Under the pieces are notes generated by a model. That model saw nothing but the letters and a program-made list of their open reading frames with translations, was not told the DNA's origin and searched no databases. Shown one piece after another: positions 46,138 to 58,246 of a stretch of DNA of 64,000 nt (within the stretch, counting starts at the first letter, position 1; every line of letters begins with the position of its first letter). The DNA comes from Burkholderiaceae bacterium (GTDB lineage Bacteria; Pseudomonadota; Gammaproteobacteria; Burkholderiales; Burkholderiaceae_C). Made by a program: the position numbers and the translations under genes. The stretch is from NCBI GenBank assembly GCA_026125795.1, contig JAHCKM010000002.1, positions 186,001-250,000 on the forward strand, written 5' to 3'.

Positions 46138-47745
46138 TCAGGCGGCCTGGCGGTGCTCGCGCCGCAACTGCACCGCGTCGATCTCGGCCACCGTCTTGTC
46201 GTTGGCGCTCAGCCGGAACAGCCGCATCGAGTTGTTGACCGCGTCCACCTGAGCCTGCAGCGACTGCGCCGATGCAGCGAGCTGCTCGACCATCGCCGCG
46301 TTCTGCTGCGTGATCGTGTCCATGTGACTGACGGCTTCGTTGATCTGGCCGATGCCGCTGCGCTGCTCCGCAGCTGCGGTGTGAATCGACTCGAGCGTGG
46401 ATTGCACGTGGTCGACCGCCTGCATGGCCTCACGCATGCGCTCGCTGGCCTCGCCGCTGCGCGCCGCGCCGTCGGCTACGCGCTGCGAAGACGCCGTGAT
46501 CAGTGCGCGGATCTCGCGCGTGGCATCGTCCGTGCGCTGCGCCAGGCTGCGCACCTCGCTGGCCACCACCGCAAAGCCTCGCCCCGCCTCGCCGGCACGC
46601 GCCGCCTCGACGGCGGCGTTGAGGGCCAGGATGTTGGTCTGGAACGAGACGCCTTCGACCACCGCGATGATGTCCTCGATGCCGCGCGACGACGCCTGGA
46701 TCTCGCTCATCGTCTGCACCACCGCGCGCACCGCGGCGTCGCTGCGGTGCGCCATCGCCGCCGTGTCCTTGGCCAGCTGCACGCCACGCACGGCCGAGTC
46801 GGTGCTTTGCGCGACCGTGGTGTTGATCTGCTCCATCGATGCCGCGGTCTGCTGCAGGCTGCTGGCCTGCGACTCGGTGCGTGACGACAGGTCCTGGTTG
46901 CCCGATGCGATCTCGCGCGCCGCGACGTTGGCGCACTCGATGCCGGTGCGCGAGTCTGTGACCACGGTGCGCAGGTTGACCGCCATCTGCATCAGCGCCT
47001 TCTGCAGATCGCCCGCGACACCGCTGTGTCCGGTGGACACCGGATGTGCCAGGTCGCCCGAGGCGAGCCGGTTGGCGTCGATCAGCACCGCGCGCATCGG
47101 CCCCAGCGTGAGGTGCAGCGCGGCCGCGGTGGCCAGTGCCGCCGCGATCAGCGCAGCACCGGCCGCCCACCACGGGCCGGCCAGCGCTGCCGCGGCCACG
47201 GCGCCGGTGGCCAGCGCAAGCGCCGCGAACAGTCGCGCCGTCAGGCCCGGGCGCAGCAGGCGCGCCAGGCGGCCGCTCCAATCCACGCGCACCACGGCGC
47301 CGTGCCGCAGTGTGTGCACCATCCGGCCCTGCGCAGCCTCCTCGCGCATGCGGGCGTAAAGCGCTTCGGCCAGCTCGACTTCCGCGCGCTCGGGCCGTGT
47401 GCGGACCGACAGAAAACCGACGGTGCGGTCACCGTCCTTCATCGGCGTGGCGTTGGCGCGCACCCAGTAGTGGTCGCCGTTCTTGCGCCGGTTCTTGACC
47501 AGACCGGTCCAGGGAAGGCCGGACTGGATCGTCTGCCAGAGGTCGCGGAACGCCTCCTCCGGCATGTCGGGGTGGCGCACCAGGTTGTGCGGCTGGCCGA
47601 GCAGCTCTTCTTTCGAATAGCCGCTGACGTCGATGAAGCTGTCGTTGCAGTAGGTGATGCGGCCCTTGACGTCGGTGACCGACACCAGGGGACGGCCCTC
47701 CGGCAGGGGATGTTCGCGCTGCGTGATGGGCAGGTTGGTGCGCAT
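46138..47745 (-). CDS. PAS-containing methyl-accepting chemotaxis protein (Aer-like)
   Basis: The 535-residue protein has an N-terminal PAS domain (residues 15-120: [51 protein letters not shown]), as in the FAD-dependent redox sensor Aer. Two adjacent membrane segments (about 165-210), HAMP and an MCP signalling domain ([20 protein letters not shown]) follow. It has no periplasmic domain and no C-terminal pentapeptide. Last gene of the chemotaxis operon. An energy-taxis role is inferred. Confidence 0.9.
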   Translation of the reverse strand: MRTNLPITQREHPLPEGRPLVSVTDVKGRITYCNDSFIDVSGYSKEELLGQPHNLVRHPDMPEEAFRDLWQTIQSGLPWTGLVKNRRKNGDHYWVRANATPMKDGDRTVGFLSVRTRPERAEVELAEALYARMREEAAQGRMVHTLRHGAVVRVDWSGRLARLLRPGLTARLFAALALATGAVAAAALAGPWWAAGAALIAAALATAAALHLTLGPMRAVLIDANRLASGDLAHPVSTGHSGVAGDLQKALMQMAVNLRTVVTDSRTGIECANVAAREIASGNQDLSSRTESQASSLQQTAASMEQINTTVAQSTDSAVRGVQLAKDTAAMAHRSDAAVRAVVQTMSEIQASSRGIEDIIAVVEGVSFQTNILALNAAVEAARAGEAGRGFAVVASEVRSLAQRTDDATREIRALITASSQRVADGAARSGEASERMREAMQAVDHVQSTLESIHTAAAEQRSGIGQINEAVSHMDTITQQNAAMVEQLAASAQSLQAQVDAVNNSMRLFRLSANDKTVAEIDAVQLRREHRQAA

Positions 47746-47768
47746 GGGGTGAACTCTCCGGGCGGCGT

Positions 47769-49319
47769 TCAGGCGGCAGCCACGCGGAACACCGCGACGG
47801 CACGCACCAGCTGCTCGGCCTGGTTCTTCAGGCTCTCGGCCGCCGCGGCGGATTCTTCAACCAGCGCCGCGTTCTGCTGCGTCATCTGATCGAGCTGCGT
47901 CACCGCGGTATTGACCTGGCCGATGCCCGAGGTCTGCTCCTGCGTGGCGGCGCTGATCTCGCTGATCAGGTCGCTGACGCGCCGCACCTGCTCGACGATC
48001 TCGCCCATGGTCGTGCCGGCCTCGGCCACCAGCCGCGTGCCGCCACCCACCTTGTCGACGCTGGCGGTGATCAGGGCCTTGATCTCCTTGGCGGCCTCGG
48101 CGCTGCGCTGCGCGAGGTTGCGCACCTCGGCGGCCACCACCGCGAAGCCGCGGCCCTGTTCGCCGGCGCGCGCGGCCTCCACCGCGGCGTTGAGCGCCAG
48201 GATGTTGGTCTGGAACGCAATGCCATCGATCACGCCGATGATGTCGGCGATGCGCTGGCTGCTGGCGTTGATCTCGTCCATCGTCGAGACCACCTGTGCC
48301 ACCACCGTGCCGCCGCGCTCGGCGACGGTGCTGGCCGACTTGGCGAGCTGCGAGGCCTGGCGCGCGGTGTCGGAGTTGTTCTTCACCGTCACGTTGAGCT
48401 GCTCCATCGACGCCGCGGTCTGCTGCAGGCTCGAGGCCTGCTCCTCGGTGCGCTGCGACAGGTCGGTGTTGCCGCCGGCGATCTGCGACGAGCCGGTGGC
48501 GATCGACTCGCTGGCCTGGCGCACGACGCCCACCGTCCGGGCCAGGCTCGATTGCATGCGCGCCATCGCGGCCACGATGCTGTGCTCGGCCCCGGCGGGA
48601 ACGCTGAGCTCGGTGTCGAGCCGGCCCTCGGCGATGATGCCCACCGCCGCCACCACCTCGGCGGGCTCGCCGCCAAGCTGGCGTGTGATCGAGCGGATGA
48701 TCATCCAGCTGAACAGCACGGCGAGCAGCGCGCCGCCGGCCAGCGTGGCGATCACGATGGTGCGCACCAGGCCGAAGCTGCGCACCGCGCCTTCGTACTC
48801 CGCCTTGGCAACGTCGAGCTGCAACTGCACCAGCTTGTCCAGCGCCTTCTCCACCGCCTCGTACAACGGCGGCGCGGTCTCGCCGGCGATGCGCTGCAGC
48901 GCCGCGCGGTCGCCGCTGCGGATCGCCGCCAGCGCGGGGTCGATGGCACCGCCGACGAAACGGCCGCGCACGGTGGCGAAAGCCTCGACCAGCTGCTTCT
49001 CCTCGGGCGTCAGGTAGGTCGCCATGTAGGCGTCCCATTGTTTGGTGATGTTCTGCTTGTTCTGCTCGATGCGCGCCGCGCGCTCGCGGGCGCTGTCGGG
49101 ATCGAGCGCGGCGCTGGCAATCTCGAGCTGGTTGCGCAGCATCATGTTGCGCACCTCACCGATCTGCGCCAGCGGGAGGACACGATCGTCGTACACCGTC
49201 TTGAGCGCCGCGTTGGACGACGACTGGCCGTACATGCCGAGCGCGCCGGTGATCAACAGCAACGCAACCAGCACGCCGCCCAGCAGCGCCAGGCGCGATG
49301 AAACTTTCCAGTGGTTCAT
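47769..49319 (-). CDS. Methyl-accepting chemotaxis protein (four-helix-bundle sensor)
   Basis: The 516-residue receptor has a first membrane segment at residues 10-30, a periplasmic helical domain of about 160 residues, a second membrane segment ([20 protein letters not shown]), HAMP, and a signalling hairpin ([20 protein letters not shown]). It ends in ...VAVFRVAAA with no CheR-binding pentapeptide. ATG 49319 follows GGAGGGG. Ligand unknown. Confidence 0.92.
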   Translation of the reverse strand: MNHWKVSSRLALLGGVLVALLLITGALGMYGQSSSNAALKTVYDDRVLPLAQIGEVRNMMLRNQLEIASAALDPDSARERAARIEQNKQNITKQWDAYMATYLTPEEKQLVEAFATVRGRFVGGAIDPALAAIRSGDRAALQRIAGETAPPLYEAVEKALDKLVQLQLDVAKAEYEGAVRSFGLVRTIVIATLAGGALLAVLFSWMIIRSITRQLGGEPAEVVAAVGIIAEGRLDTELSVPAGAEHSIVAAMARMQSSLARTVGVVRQASESIATGSSQIAGGNTDLSQRTEEQASSLQQTAASMEQLNVTVKNNSDTARQASQLAKSASTVAERGGTVVAQVVSTMDEINASSQRIADIIGVIDGIAFQTNILALNAAVEAARAGEQGRGFAVVAAEVRNLAQRSAEAAKEIKALITASVDKVGGGTRLVAEAGTTMGEIVEQVRRVSDLISEISAATQEQTSGIGQVNTAVTQLDQMTQQNAALVEESAAAAESLKNQAEQLVRAVAVFRVAAA

Positions 49320-49359
49320 GATCCCCTCCTAACTACCCGTTCGAACATCCGGTCCGATT

Positions 49360-51186
49360 TCAGAAAGACTCCCAGTCGTCGTCGCCGTTGGCGACCGCAC
49401 GTTCGGGCTTGCTCGGCGCGGGCGCCGGCAGCCGCGTCACGTTAGTGGCGCGCGCCGGGCTGCGGCGTTCGGCGCCGTCCCAGGGTGCGTCGGCCACGGG
49501 CTGTGCCGGAACCGCTTTGGCGGGTGCGGCGACCGCGGGCTGGGCCTGCGCGGTCGGCTTCGGCCGCGCGAGCGGTGCGCTGCGGGGCGCGGGCGCGGCC
49601 GGCTTGACGGCCGGTGCGGCGCTGCGGGATTCGGCTTGTGCACCGAGGCGGAACACCGCCACCGCCTGCACCAGCTGCTGCGCCTGCGATTTCAGGCTTT
49701 CGGCGGCGGCGGCGGACTCCTCCACCAACGCGGCATTCTGCTGCGTCACCTGGTCCATCTGCACGACCGCATCGCCCACCTGGGAGACGCCGCTGCTCTG
49801 TTCGCTGCTGGCCGCACTGATCTCGCCCATGATGTCGGTGACGCGCCGGATGGAATCGACCACCTCGGTCATCGTGGCGCCGGCACGATCGACCAGCGCG
49901 CTGCCCTGGTCGACGCTCTCGACGCTGGCGGTGATCAGCGCCTTGATCTCCTTGGCGGCCTCGGCCGAGCGCTGCGCGAGGTTGCGCACCTCGCCGGCCA
50001 CCACGGCGAAGCCGCGGCCCTGCTCGCCGGCGCGCGCGGCCTCCACCGCGGCGTTGAGCGCCAGGATGTTGGTCTGGAACGCAATGCCGTCGATCACGCC
50101 GATGATGTCGGCGATGCGCTTGCTGCTGCTGTTGATCTCGCCCATCGTGGCGACGACCTGCGAGACCACCTCACCGCCCTTGACGGCGATATCGGTGGCG
50201 CCGTGCGCCAGCTGATTGGCCTGCTTGGCGTTGTCGGCGTTGAGCTTGACGGTGGAGCCCAACTCCTCCATCGATGCCGCGGTCTGCTCCAGTGTGCTGG
50301 CCTGTTCCTCGGTGCGCTGCGACAGGTCGGCGTTGCCCTGGGCGATCTGCGAGCTCGCGGAGGCCACGCTCTCAGCGTTCTGCCGCACGGTGGCCACCAC
50401 GCGGGTCAACGCCGTCTGCATCTCGTCGAGCGCGCGCAGCAGCGGGCTGATCTCGTCGCGCGCGTCGTCGCGCACCGCCACCGTCAGGTCGCCGTCGCGC
50501 ACGCGGTCCGCCACGCGGCGCGCCGTTTCCACGCGGCGGCGCAGCGTGCGCGCCACGTACCAGGCCGTGCCGAACAGCGCCACGGCCACGATCAGCGCCA
50601 GCACCGCCAGCTCCAGGCGCGTGTCGAACATGGCCTTCTCGACCTCCTGCAGATCCTGGTCGAGCACCGTCAGCTGGCGCTTCTTCTCCGCGCCGAGCGC
50701 ATCGAGCAGGCGGTTGCGCGCCGGCATCGTCTTGTCCACCAGCATGGCGAAGGCCTCGTCCTTCTTGCCCGCCTGGATCAGCACGACGTTCGCCTCGGCG
50801 ATCGGCCAGAACTCCTTGGCGTGTGGCGCGATCTTGGCGAAGGCCTCGCGGCCGGCCGCGGTGAACAGCGCCTTCTCGAAGTCGGCCAGCGAAGCCTCGA
50901 CGCGCTTGCGCTTGTCGGCCAGGTCGTTCAGCGTGGCCGACAGGTCTGATGGCGACTTCACCAGCATCGCGTGCCGCAGCTGCAGCGACATGCGCGTCAG
51001 GTTGAGCTCGGCCTCCGAGATGCGTTCCATCTGCGGCACGCGCATCGTTCCCACGCCGTCGACCTGCCGGCCCGCACCGCCGAGGCTGAGCCATGCGACG
51101 ACGGCCACACCGCTGAGCGCGGCGATCAACAGGGCCGAGAGCAGGTACAGGCGCTGCGCCAGACCCAGGTTCGAGAACAACTTCAT
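49360..51186 (-). CDS. Methyl-accepting chemotaxis protein with CheR-tethering tail
   Basis: The 608-residue receptor has a periplasmic four-helix-type domain (residues 35-190), HAMP and a signalling hairpin like its neighbours. Beyond the hairpin it has a ~90-residue Ala/Pro-rich tail (with [12 protein letters not shown]) ending in DWESF. That terminal xWxxF pentapeptide is the type that tethers CheR and CheB to receptors. Upstream of it on the operon lies cheW (46 nt). Ligand unknown. Confidence 0.92.
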   Translation of the reverse strand: MKLFSNLGLAQRLYLLSALLIAALSGVAVVAWLSLGGAGRQVDGVGTMRVPQMERISEAELNLTRMSLQLRHAMLVKSPSDLSATLNDLADKRKRVEASLADFEKALFTAAGREAFAKIAPHAKEFWPIAEANVVLIQAGKKDEAFAMLVDKTMPARNRLLDALGAEKKRQLTVLDQDLQEVEKAMFDTRLELAVLALIVAVALFGTAWYVARTLRRRVETARRVADRVRDGDLTVAVRDDARDEISPLLRALDEMQTALTRVVATVRQNAESVASASSQIAQGNADLSQRTEEQASTLEQTAASMEELGSTVKLNADNAKQANQLAHGATDIAVKGGEVVSQVVATMGEINSSSKRIADIIGVIDGIAFQTNILALNAAVEAARAGEQGRGFAVVAGEVRNLAQRSAEAAKEIKALITASVESVDQGSALVDRAGATMTEVVDSIRRVTDIMGEISAASSEQSSGVSQVGDAVVQMDQVTQQNAALVEESAAAAESLKSQAQQLVQAVAVFRLGAQAESRSAAPAVKPAAPAPRSAPLARPKPTAQAQPAVAAPAKAVPAQPVADAPWDGAERRSPARATNVTRLPAPAPSKPERAVANGDDDWESF

Positions 51187-51232
51187 CTGTCAGATCCCAG
51201 TAGGTAGTCCGGCGAGGCTCGAGGAGGAGGAA

Positions 51233-51745
51233 TCAATGCACGTCGTTCAGCAACCCCATGTCGGGGCTGCTCATCAGCGCCTCGATGTCCATCAGGATCA
51301 GCATGCGCTCGCCGACGCTGCCGATGCCGGTGAGATAGGCGTTGTCGGCGCCGTTGGAGGCCATCGGCGGCGCCGGGCGGATCGCCTCGGCCGGCAGCTC
51401 CAGCACGTCGGACACCGAGTCGACCACCGCACCGACGACGCGGCCCTTGACGTTGAGCACGATCACCACGGTGAAGTGGTTGTATTCGGCCTGCGTGCAG
51501 CCCAGGCGCACGCGCAGGTCGACGATCGGCACGATCACGCCGCGCAGGTTGACCACGCCCTTGAGGTAGTCGGGCGCATTGGCGATGCGCGTGGGCTGTT
51601 CGTACGAGCGGATCTCCTGCACGCGCAGGATGTCGATGCCGTACTCCTCGCCGCCGAGGCGGAAAGTGAGGTACTCGCCGGCGCGCGCCGCAAGCGCATC
51701 GGCTTCCTGGCGGGCGAGTTGCGTGCCTTCTTTGACCATGTCCAT
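51233..51745 (-). CDS. cheW: CheW coupling protein
   Basis: The 170-residue CheW-domain protein links receptors to CheA. Family segments are [58 protein letters not shown] and [10 protein letters not shown] chose ATG 51745 because AGAGGAAG precedes it at a good distance; the frame is open further upstream only through the previous gene's end. It sits between two receptor genes. Confidence 0.95.
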   Translation of the reverse strand: MDMVKEGTQLARQEADALAARAGEYLTFRLGGEEYGIDILRVQEIRSYEQPTRIANAPDYLKGVVNLRGVIVPIVDLRVRLGCTQAEYNHFTVVIVLNVKGRVVGAVVDSVSDVLELPAEAIRPAPPMASNGADNAYLTGIGSVGERMLILMDIEALMSSPDMGLLNDVH

Positions 51746-51758
51746 GTCGACTTCCTCT

Positions 51759-53471
51759 TCAGAAACTTTCCCAGTCGTCGCCGGCAGCCGCCTTGGCGGG
51801 CGCCGGTGCGGTGGGTGGGGGGGCTGCACTGCGCGTGCGCGCGTGTTCGATGGCTAGGCGTGCCTGCCCGGCATGCGCGCTCGAGGTCGGCTGTGCCGCG
51901 CTCGACAGCACCGGCTGCGGCTCTGCGGACGCCTGCGCGGCGTCGAGCTTGAAGCCGGCGACGGCCGAGGCCAGCTTTTGCGCCTGCTCGCGCAGGCTTT
52001 CGGCGGCGGCGGCGCTTTGCTCGACCAGTGCGGCGTTCTGCTGCGTCATCTGCTCCAGCTCGCTGACCGCGCCGTTGACGTTCTCGATGCCGCCGCGCTG
52101 CTCGCCGGCCGCGGCGCTGATCTCGCCGATGATGTCGGTGACACGCTGCACGCCGGTGACGATCTCGTCCATCGCGGCGCCGGCATCGCGCACGAGCTTT
52201 GCGCCCGATTCCACCTTGTCCACCGAGTCGCCGATCAGCGACTTGATCTCCTTGGCGGCGGAGGCAGAGCGCTGCGCGAGGTTGCGCACCTCGCCGGCCA
52301 CCACCGCGAAACCACGCCCCTGCTCGCCGGCGCGCGCGGCCTCCACCGCGGCGTTGAGCGCCAGGATGTTGGTCTGGAAGGCAATGCCGTCGATGGTGCC
52401 GATGATGTCGGCGATGCGCTTGGAGGAACTGGCGATGTCGTTCATGTTGGACACCACCTGCTGCATCACGGCGCCGCCGCGCTGGGCCGCGCCGGAGGCC
52501 GATGCGGCGAGCTGATTGGCCTGGGCGGCGGAGTCGGCGCTCTGGCGCACCGCGCCGGTGAGCTGCTCCATCGAGCTGGCGGTGCGCTGCAGGTTGGCCG
52601 CGGCGTGTTCGGTGCGCTGGCTCAGGTCGGCGTTGCCGCCGGCCACCTCGGTGCTCGCGACGCGGATCGAGTCGGAGCTCTCGCTCACCTGGCGCACCAT
52701 GCCGCGCAGGCGTTCCACCATCGTGGCCTGCGCGCGCAGCACGTCGCCCAGCTCGTCGTTGCGCTGGCCATGCGCCACGCGCTCGAGCACGCCGTCGGCC
52801 ACGCGCGATGCGGTGTCGACCACCTGCTGCAGATCGCCGACGATGCGGCGCTGCACGCGCCACGCCAGGAAGATCGCGATGGCCGCGGTCGCCAGCGCGA
52901 GCGCGCCGAGGGCCAGCGTCATGGTCTGCGCCCTGGCGCGCAGTGCCTGGTCGGCCGCCTGATGGCGCTCGCGCACCGACAGGTAGACGCTCTCGATCGC
53001 AGTGGCGAGCTGCTTGTACTCGGCGTCCGCGGTCTGCAGGGCGGCGATGCCGGTGTTGGCGTCGACACTGCCCATGTCGAGCGCCATGTCGGCCGCCTTG
53101 ATGAACTTGGCGGTGGTCTGCTCGATCGATTGCACCGCCGCGGCCGCTGCCGGGTCGTCGGACGCCGCGGCGATCTGCACCACGCGCTTGATCTGCGCCT
53201 GCGTCTGCAGTGCCACCTCGCCGCGCTGCTGCTTGATCTGGGCTTCCTTGACCGAGTCGATGATCGCCATCGTGCGATACAGGCCGGTCAGTTCGGCACC
53301 GAGCTGCTCGGAGGCCTGCTGCAGCGTCGATTCGATGGCGCGCGCTTCGTGCTGCTGCGCGTTGCTGGTGCGGCTGTAGTGGCTGAACACCCCGGCACAC
53401 GCGCCCACCGCGATCAGCAGCATGGCCGCGGTGATCCACGGTCCGAGCATCAGCTTGTTCTTGAGCTTCAC
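51759..53471 (-). CDS. Methyl-accepting chemotaxis protein with CheR-tethering tail
   Basis: The 570-residue receptor starts at GTG 53471. The first membrane segment is at residues 10-30, followed by a helical periplasmic domain to about residue 190, a second membrane segment ([20 protein letters not shown]), HAMP-like sequence and the signalling hairpin ([20 protein letters not shown]). A ~55-residue Ala/Pro-rich tail ends in GDDWESF, again the terminal pentapeptide type. It lies 14 nt upstream of cheW. Ligand unknown. Confidence 0.92.
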   Translation of the reverse strand: MKLKNKLMLGPWITAAMLLIAVGACAGVFSHYSRTSNAQQHEARAIESTLQQASEQLGAELTGLYRTMAIIDSVKEAQIKQQRGEVALQTQAQIKRVVQIAAASDDPAAAAAVQSIEQTTAKFIKAADMALDMGSVDANTGIAALQTADAEYKQLATAIESVYLSVRERHQAADQALRARAQTMTLALGALALATAAIAIFLAWRVQRRIVGDLQQVVDTASRVADGVLERVAHGQRNDELGDVLRAQATMVERLRGMVRQVSESSDSIRVASTEVAGGNADLSQRTEHAAANLQRTASSMEQLTGAVRQSADSAAQANQLAASASGAAQRGGAVMQQVVSNMNDIASSSKRIADIIGTIDGIAFQTNILALNAAVEAARAGEQGRGFAVVAGEVRNLAQRSASAAKEIKSLIGDSVDKVESGAKLVRDAGAAMDEIVTGVQRVTDIIGEISAAAGEQRGGIENVNGAVSELEQMTQQNAALVEQSAAAAESLREQAQKLASAVAGFKLDAAQASAEPQPVLSSAAQPTSSAHAGQARLAIEHARTRSAAPPPTAPAPAKAAAGDDWESF

Positions 53472-53514
53472 GACTGAAAGTCCTTTGAACCGATGCGCCG
53501 GGGTGCCGCTCTTC

Positions 53515-53970
53515 TTACTTGTAGATGCCGCCGCAGACGGCGGTGTCGTCGAGCCGCTCGCAGTACATCTCCTTGGGCTCGATCTTCTTGGTCACAGGGT
53601 TGGTGAACTTGTAGTCCTGCCAGAACGTGCCCTTGCTCTGCGACAGCTCGACGCGTTCCTTGACGAAGGGCTTGCCGTCGACGTCTTTCAGGTCGATCAG
53701 GTTCTTGCCGATCATCTTTTCGTTGGCGCCGTGCGCGCGCACCACGCCGTCGTGGCCGTACACCACCAGATAGAGGTCGCGGTCGCTGAACTTGCCGCCC
53801 TTGGTGCTGATCTCGGCGTAGCCCTTGTCCTTGCCCTGGCTGCGGATGAAGGCGATGCCCTTCTTGACCATCGCCATCGCTTCTTCCTTGGTGGCGTTGT
53901 CGCCGGCTTGCGCGGCCAGCGGGGCAGCCAGCGCGGCGGCGAGCACGGCGGCGAGGAAATGTCGTTGCAT
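53515..53970 (-). CDS. Secreted single-Cache (sCache-type) protein
   Basis: The 151-residue protein starts at ATG 53970 after CAGGAG. It has a signal peptide (...[10 protein letters not shown]). The rest is one small-ligand Cache domain ([79 protein letters not shown]), with two Cys near the end ([13 protein letters not shown]) that could form a disulfide. There is no membrane or signalling part, so it is probably a free periplasmic sensor domain that works with one of the flanking receptors. That partner role is inferred from position. Confidence 0.82.
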   Translation of the reverse strand: MQRHFLAAVLAAALAAPLAAQAGDNATKEEAMAMVKKGIAFIRSQGKDKGYAEISTKGGKFSDRDLYLVVYGHDGVVRAHGANEKMIGKNLIDLKDVDGKPFVKERVELSQSKGTFWQDYKFTNPVTKKIEPKEMYCERLDDTAVCGGIYK

Positions 53971-54092
53971 GTCGGGTACTCCTGGGTTGATGCTGGATCG
54001 GTTTCGACAGGTTTCAGCGCGACTTGAGAAGGCTCGTTGGGCATCCTCCGCGCTGCGCGCTCCGGTATTCGCCTTGGGAGCGGCCCGGCGGC

Positions 54093-55655
54093 TCATGCCG
54101 CCAACCGGAATCCCGCCACGGTTTCGGTGAGACGCAACGATTGCTGCTTGAGCGACTCGGCCGCGGCGGCGGCTTGCTCCACCAGCGCGGCGTTCTCCTG
54201 CGTCATGCGGTCGAGCTGCGCCACCGCGCTGTTGATCTCGCCGATGCCCTGGTTCTGCTGATCGGCCGCCTGCGTGATGGCACCGATCACCTGCGACACG
54301 CGCTGCACGCCGGCCACGATGTCGGTCATCGTGGCGCCGGCATTGCGCACCAGCGCGGCACCGGTGTCCACGCGCTCGACGCTGGCGCTGATCAGCGCCT
54401 TGATCTCGCGCGCCGCCTCGGCCGAGCGCTGCGCCAGTGCGCGCACCTCGCCGGCCACCACGGCGAAGCCGCGGCCCTGCTCGCCGGCGCGCGCGGCTTC
54501 CACCGCGGCGTTGAGCGCCAGGATGTTGGTCTGGAACGCGATGCCGTCGATCGTGCCGATGATCTCGGCGATGCGCTGGCTGCTGGCGGCGATGTCGTTC
54601 ATCGTCTGCACCACCTGGGCCACCGCGGCACCGCCGCGCTCGGCCACGGTGGATGCGCTGCTGGCCAGCTGGTTGGCCTGCGCCGCCGACTCGCTGCTCT
54701 GGCGCAGCGTGCCGGTGATCTCTTCCATCGAGCTTGCGGTCTGCTGCAGGTTGCTGGCCGCTTGTTCGGTTCGCACGCTCAGATCCTGGTTGCCCGAGGC
54801 GACCTCGCTGGAGGCGTTCTGGATCGAGTGGGCGCTTTCGCGCACCTGCGACACGATGCCGCGCAGCGACTGCTGCATGTGCGCCAGCGACTGCAGCAGG
54901 CGCGCGCTCTCGTCGCGCCCCTGATCGTCGATCGTCTGCGTCAGGTCGCCGGTGGCGATGCGGTTGGCGAGCGACTGCGCACTCTCGATCGGGCGGCAGA
55001 TCGACACCATGTTGGCCAGCGTGAGCGGCACCACGAGTGCGATCGACAGCAGCAGGGCGCCGATGAAGAGCCAGCGCGCGGTGGCAGCCGTGGCGGCGCG
55101 TGCGGCGTCGCTGGCCATCGCCTGCTCGGCCAGCCGCTGCGTCAGTGCGGCGACCTCGGTCTCGGCGCCGTCGATGGCCTCCTTGGCTGGCCCGAGCAGC
55201 TTGTTGGCGACGGTGGCCGAGTCATAGCCGCTGGCTTCGAGCTGGCGCACCACCGGCATGGCCTTCTCGACGTAGGTCTTCATCAGCGTGGCGCATTGCT
55301 TGGCATGCTGGGCCACGGCGCTGTCGCTGCCGTCGGCCAGCGTGCGCGCATGCTGTTGCACGGCATCCACGGCCGCCAGCCACTTGGCCTTGTAGGCCGC
55401 GATCTGGTCGGCCTTCTCGTAGTTGATGATCAGGTCCTTCTCGTAGCGCCGCACGTTGCCCAGCTCGGTGCGCAGCTCGCCCAGCTGCAGCGCCTCGGCA
55501 TGCGTGGTGCGCGCGAACTGCTCGCTCAGGCCGGCCATGCGCGACAGGCTCCACAGCCCGGTGCCGCCGAGCAGCGCCAGCAGCCCCATCACCATCGCGA
55601 TGGCGCCCCACATGCGTGTGCGGATGTCGAAGCGGCGCAACAACGTGTTGAGCAT
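54093..55655 (-). CDS. Methyl-accepting chemotaxis protein
   Basis: The 520-residue receptor starts at ATG 55655 ([17 protein letters not shown]). It has a first membrane segment at residues 12-33, a periplasmic helical domain, a second membrane segment ([20 protein letters not shown]), HAMP and the hairpin ([20 protein letters not shown]). It ends ...VAGFRLAA without a pentapeptide. A TTG at 55682 would extend it into the cheA stop and is less likely. First receptor gene after cheA. Confidence 0.92.
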   Translation of the reverse strand: MLNTLLRRFDIRTRMWGAIAMVMGLLALLGGTGLWSLSRMAGLSEQFARTTHAEALQLGELRTELGNVRRYEKDLIINYEKADQIAAYKAKWLAAVDAVQQHARTLADGSDSAVAQHAKQCATLMKTYVEKAMPVVRQLEASGYDSATVANKLLGPAKEAIDGAETEVAALTQRLAEQAMASDAARAATAATARWLFIGALLLSIALVVPLTLANMVSICRPIESAQSLANRIATGDLTQTIDDQGRDESARLLQSLAHMQQSLRGIVSQVRESAHSIQNASSEVASGNQDLSVRTEQAASNLQQTASSMEEITGTLRQSSESAAQANQLASSASTVAERGGAAVAQVVQTMNDIAASSQRIAEIIGTIDGIAFQTNILALNAAVEAARAGEQGRGFAVVAGEVRALAQRSAEAAREIKALISASVERVDTGAALVRNAGATMTDIVAGVQRVSQVIGAITQAADQQNQGIGEINSAVAQLDRMTQENAALVEQAAAAAESLKQQSLRLTETVAGFRLAA

Positions 55656-55678
55656 GGACAGGCTCCCGTGGCGCACGC

Positions 55679-57805
55679 TCAATGGCGCGACAGCCGCACC
55701 AGCGCGCCGACGTCGAGGATCAGCGCGACGCGGCCGTCACCCATGATGGTGGCGCCCGACACGTTGGCGACCTTGCGGTAGTTGGACTCGAGGTTCTTCA
55801 CCACCACCTGCTGCTGGCCCAGCAGCTCGTCCACCAGCACCGCGACGCGGCCGCCTTCGGCCTCGACGATCACCATGATCCCGTTGCCCTCGGCCGCCTT
55901 GTCGCGCGGCACGTGGAACACGCCTTCGAGGTCGATCACCGGCATGTACTGCTCGCGCACGCGCACCACGCGGTTGGCGCCGCCCACCGTCTTGATGGTC
56001 TCGGGCTCGACCTGGAATGACTCCACCACCGACGACAGCGGCAGGATGTAGCACTCGGCGCCAACGCCGACGCTCATGCCGTCCATGATCGCCAGCGTCA
56101 GCGGCAGGCGCACCTTGACGCTCATGCCGTAGCCTTCGGCCGAGTCGATCTCGACGCTGCCGTTGAGCGCCGCGATGTTCTTCTTGACCACGTCCATGCC
56201 GACGCCGCGTCCCGACACGTCGGTGACCACGTCGGCGGTGGAGAAGCCGGGCGCGAAGATCAGGTTCCACACCTCGGCATCGCTCATCGAATCGGGCGCA
56301 TCGAGCCCGCGCTCGCGCGCCTTCTTGAGCAGCTTGTCGCGGTTGAGTCCGCGGCCGTCGTCACGCACCTCGATCAGGATGCTGCCGCCCTGGTGCGACG
56401 CGGCCAGCGTGATCGTGCCCTGCGCGGGCTTGCCCTTGGCCACGCGCTCGTCGGGCAACTCGATGCCGTGATCGCACGAGTTGCGCACCAGGTGCGTCAG
56501 CGGGTCGGTGATCTTCTCCACCAGGCCCTTGTCGAGCTCGGTGGCCTCGCCCTGCGTCACCAGCTCCACCTTCTTGCCGAGCTTGGCCGTCAGGTCGCGC
56601 AGCATGCGCGGGTAGCGGTTGAACACCACCGACATCGGAATCATGCGGATCGACATCACCGCTTCCTGCAGGTCGCGCGTGTTGCGCTGCAGGTCGGCCA
56701 ACCCGGCGGCGAGCTGCTGGTGTTGGGCCGAGTCGATGCTCTGGCCGGTCTGCGCCAGCATGGCCTGCGTGATGACCAGCTCGCCCACCAGGTTGATCAG
56801 CTGGTCGACCTTGTCCACCGACACGCGCAGCGTCGACGCTTCGAGCGTGGTGCCCTTGTCGGCGGCGGCGCGCGCCGGCGCGGCGACGACCCGCGCCACT
56901 TCGGGTTTGGCGGCCGGCGCCACTTCGGTCGCGCTGACCGGCGGCAGCGCACCGGGCGCGCCCGGGGCATCGTCGAAGAAGCCGTAGCCGGCGTCGCCCG
57001 GCGGCGCCTCGGTCGGCGCACCCGGCGCATTCTTGTGAAAGCCGTAGCCGCGTGTCAGCGGTCCGAGCTTCATCGACTCGCGCGGCACGTGGAAGGTGAA
57101 CAGGTCCAGCAGGTCGCCGTCGCTGCTCTTGGTGACGATCTTGAAGCGGCGCATGCCGTCGGCGCTATGGCCCGCGTCGAGCGGCTCCATCTGGCCGAGC
57201 TCGGCGATCTCCTTGAACAGGTCGAGCAGGTTGTCGGCGATGCCCGGGTCGGCCAGCGGTCCCACGGTCAGCTCGAGCTGGCGTTCGCCGGCCGGCGTGG
57301 CGGGAGCGAACGCGGTGGGAGCGGCCGCCGCCGCGGCCGGTGCCGGCGCGGCAGCCGCCTCGGGCGCCGCAGATGCCGGCGCCGCGGCGCTGCCGGAAGC
57401 CAGCTGCACGATGCTGGCCAGCAGCTGCGCCGTGTCCACCGGGTCGCCGCCGGCGCCCTGGTGGCGTGCCAGTTGCGCCTTGAGCGCATCGCCGGCCGCG
57501 AGCAGCACGTCGACCATGCTCGGATGCGGCTCGAGCTCATGGCGGCGCAGCTTGTCGAGCAGCGTCTCCATCTGGTGCGTCAGTTCGGCCACGTCGGAGA
57601 AGCCGAACGTCGCCGCACCGCCCTTGACCGAATGCGCGCAGCGGAAGATCGCGTTGAGTTCCTCGTCGTTGGCGCTGGCCAGGTCGAGGTTGAGCAGCAT
57701 CTGCTCCATCGTGGCCAGGTTCTCGCCGGCCTCCTCGAAGAAGACCTGGTAGAACTGGCTCAGGTCGATGCCTGCGCCGGAACTTGCTGATTGCGTGTCG
57801 GCCAT
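55679..57805 (-). CDS. cheA: Chemotaxis histidine kinase CheA
   Basis: The 708-residue protein has a P1 Hpt domain (phospho-His in [14 protein letters not shown]), a Pro/Ala-rich linker, and a P2-like CheY-binding region around residues 170-230 ([19 protein letters not shown]). After a second linker with [20 protein letters not shown] repeats come P3 dimerisation ([20 protein letters not shown]), the ATPase domain ([43 protein letters not shown]) and the CheW-like P5. It phosphorylates CheY in response to receptor state. Third gene of the operon, after the cheZ-like gene and cheY. Confidence 0.96.
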   Translation of the reverse strand: MADTQSASSGAGIDLSQFYQVFFEEAGENLATMEQMLLNLDLASANDEELNAIFRCAHSVKGGAATFGFSDVAELTHQMETLLDKLRRHELEPHPSMVDVLLAAGDALKAQLARHQGAGGDPVDTAQLLASIVQLASGSAAAPASAAPEAAAAPAPAAAAAAPTAFAPATPAGERQLELTVGPLADPGIADNLLDLFKEIAELGQMEPLDAGHSADGMRRFKIVTKSSDGDLLDLFTFHVPRESMKLGPLTRGYGFHKNAPGAPTEAPPGDAGYGFFDDAPGAPGALPPVSATEVAPAAKPEVARVVAAPARAAADKGTTLEASTLRVSVDKVDQLINLVGELVITQAMLAQTGQSIDSAQHQQLAAGLADLQRNTRDLQEAVMSIRMIPMSVVFNRYPRMLRDLTAKLGKKVELVTQGEATELDKGLVEKITDPLTHLVRNSCDHGIELPDERVAKGKPAQGTITLAASHQGGSILIEVRDDGRGLNRDKLLKKARERGLDAPDSMSDAEVWNLIFAPGFSTADVVTDVSGRGVGMDVVKKNIAALNGSVEIDSAEGYGMSVKVRLPLTLAIMDGMSVGVGAECYILPLSSVVESFQVEPETIKTVGGANRVVRVREQYMPVIDLEGVFHVPRDKAAEGNGIMVIVEAEGGRVAVLVDELLGQQQVVVKNLESNYRKVANVSGATIMGDGRVALILDVGALVRLSRH

Positions 57806-57842
57806 CTCAACGTCTCTTGTTGTCGTGCGCCCGGCGGCGATG

Positions 57843-58205
57843 TCAGCGAACCACCTTGCCGATCACCTCGATCAGCTTGGTCGGATCGAAGGGCTTCACC
57901 AGCCAGCCGGTGGCGCCGGCGGCACGCCCTTTCTGCTTCATCTCGTCGCTCGACTCCGTGGTGAGGATGAGGATCGGCGTGGTCTTGAAGCGCGGGCTCT
58001 CGCGCAGCTTCTTGGTCAGCGAGATGCCGTCCATGCGCGGCATGTTCTGGTCGGTGAGCACCAGGTGGAAGTCGCGCGAGTTGGCCTTTTCCCAGGCGTC
58101 CTGCCCGTCCACCGCCTCGACCACCGTGAAGCCGGCGTTCTTCAGCGTGAAGCTGACCATCTGGCGCATCGATGCGGAATCGTCGACGGCGAGGATTGAG
58201 TGCAT
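57843..58205 (-). CDS. cheY: CheY-type response regulator
   Basis: The 120-residue stand-alone receiver has ILAVDDSASMRQMVSFTL, phospho-Asp in LVLTDQNMPRMDG, Thr in ILTTESS and Lys in WLVKPFDPTKL. It starts at ATG 58205 (MHSILAVDD). It lies between the cheZ-like gene and cheA, so it is the direct CheA substrate, probably acting on the flagellar motor or another output. Confidence 0.94.
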   Translation of the reverse strand: MHSILAVDDSASMRQMVSFTLKNAGFTVVEAVDGQDAWEKANSRDFHLVLTDQNMPRMDGISLTKKLRESPRFKTTPILILTTESSDEMKQKGRAAGATGWLVKPFDPTKLIEVIGKVVR

Positions 58206-58246
58206 GGTGGGCTCCGGGGACAAGGGGGTGTCGTGTGTGATGAGGG

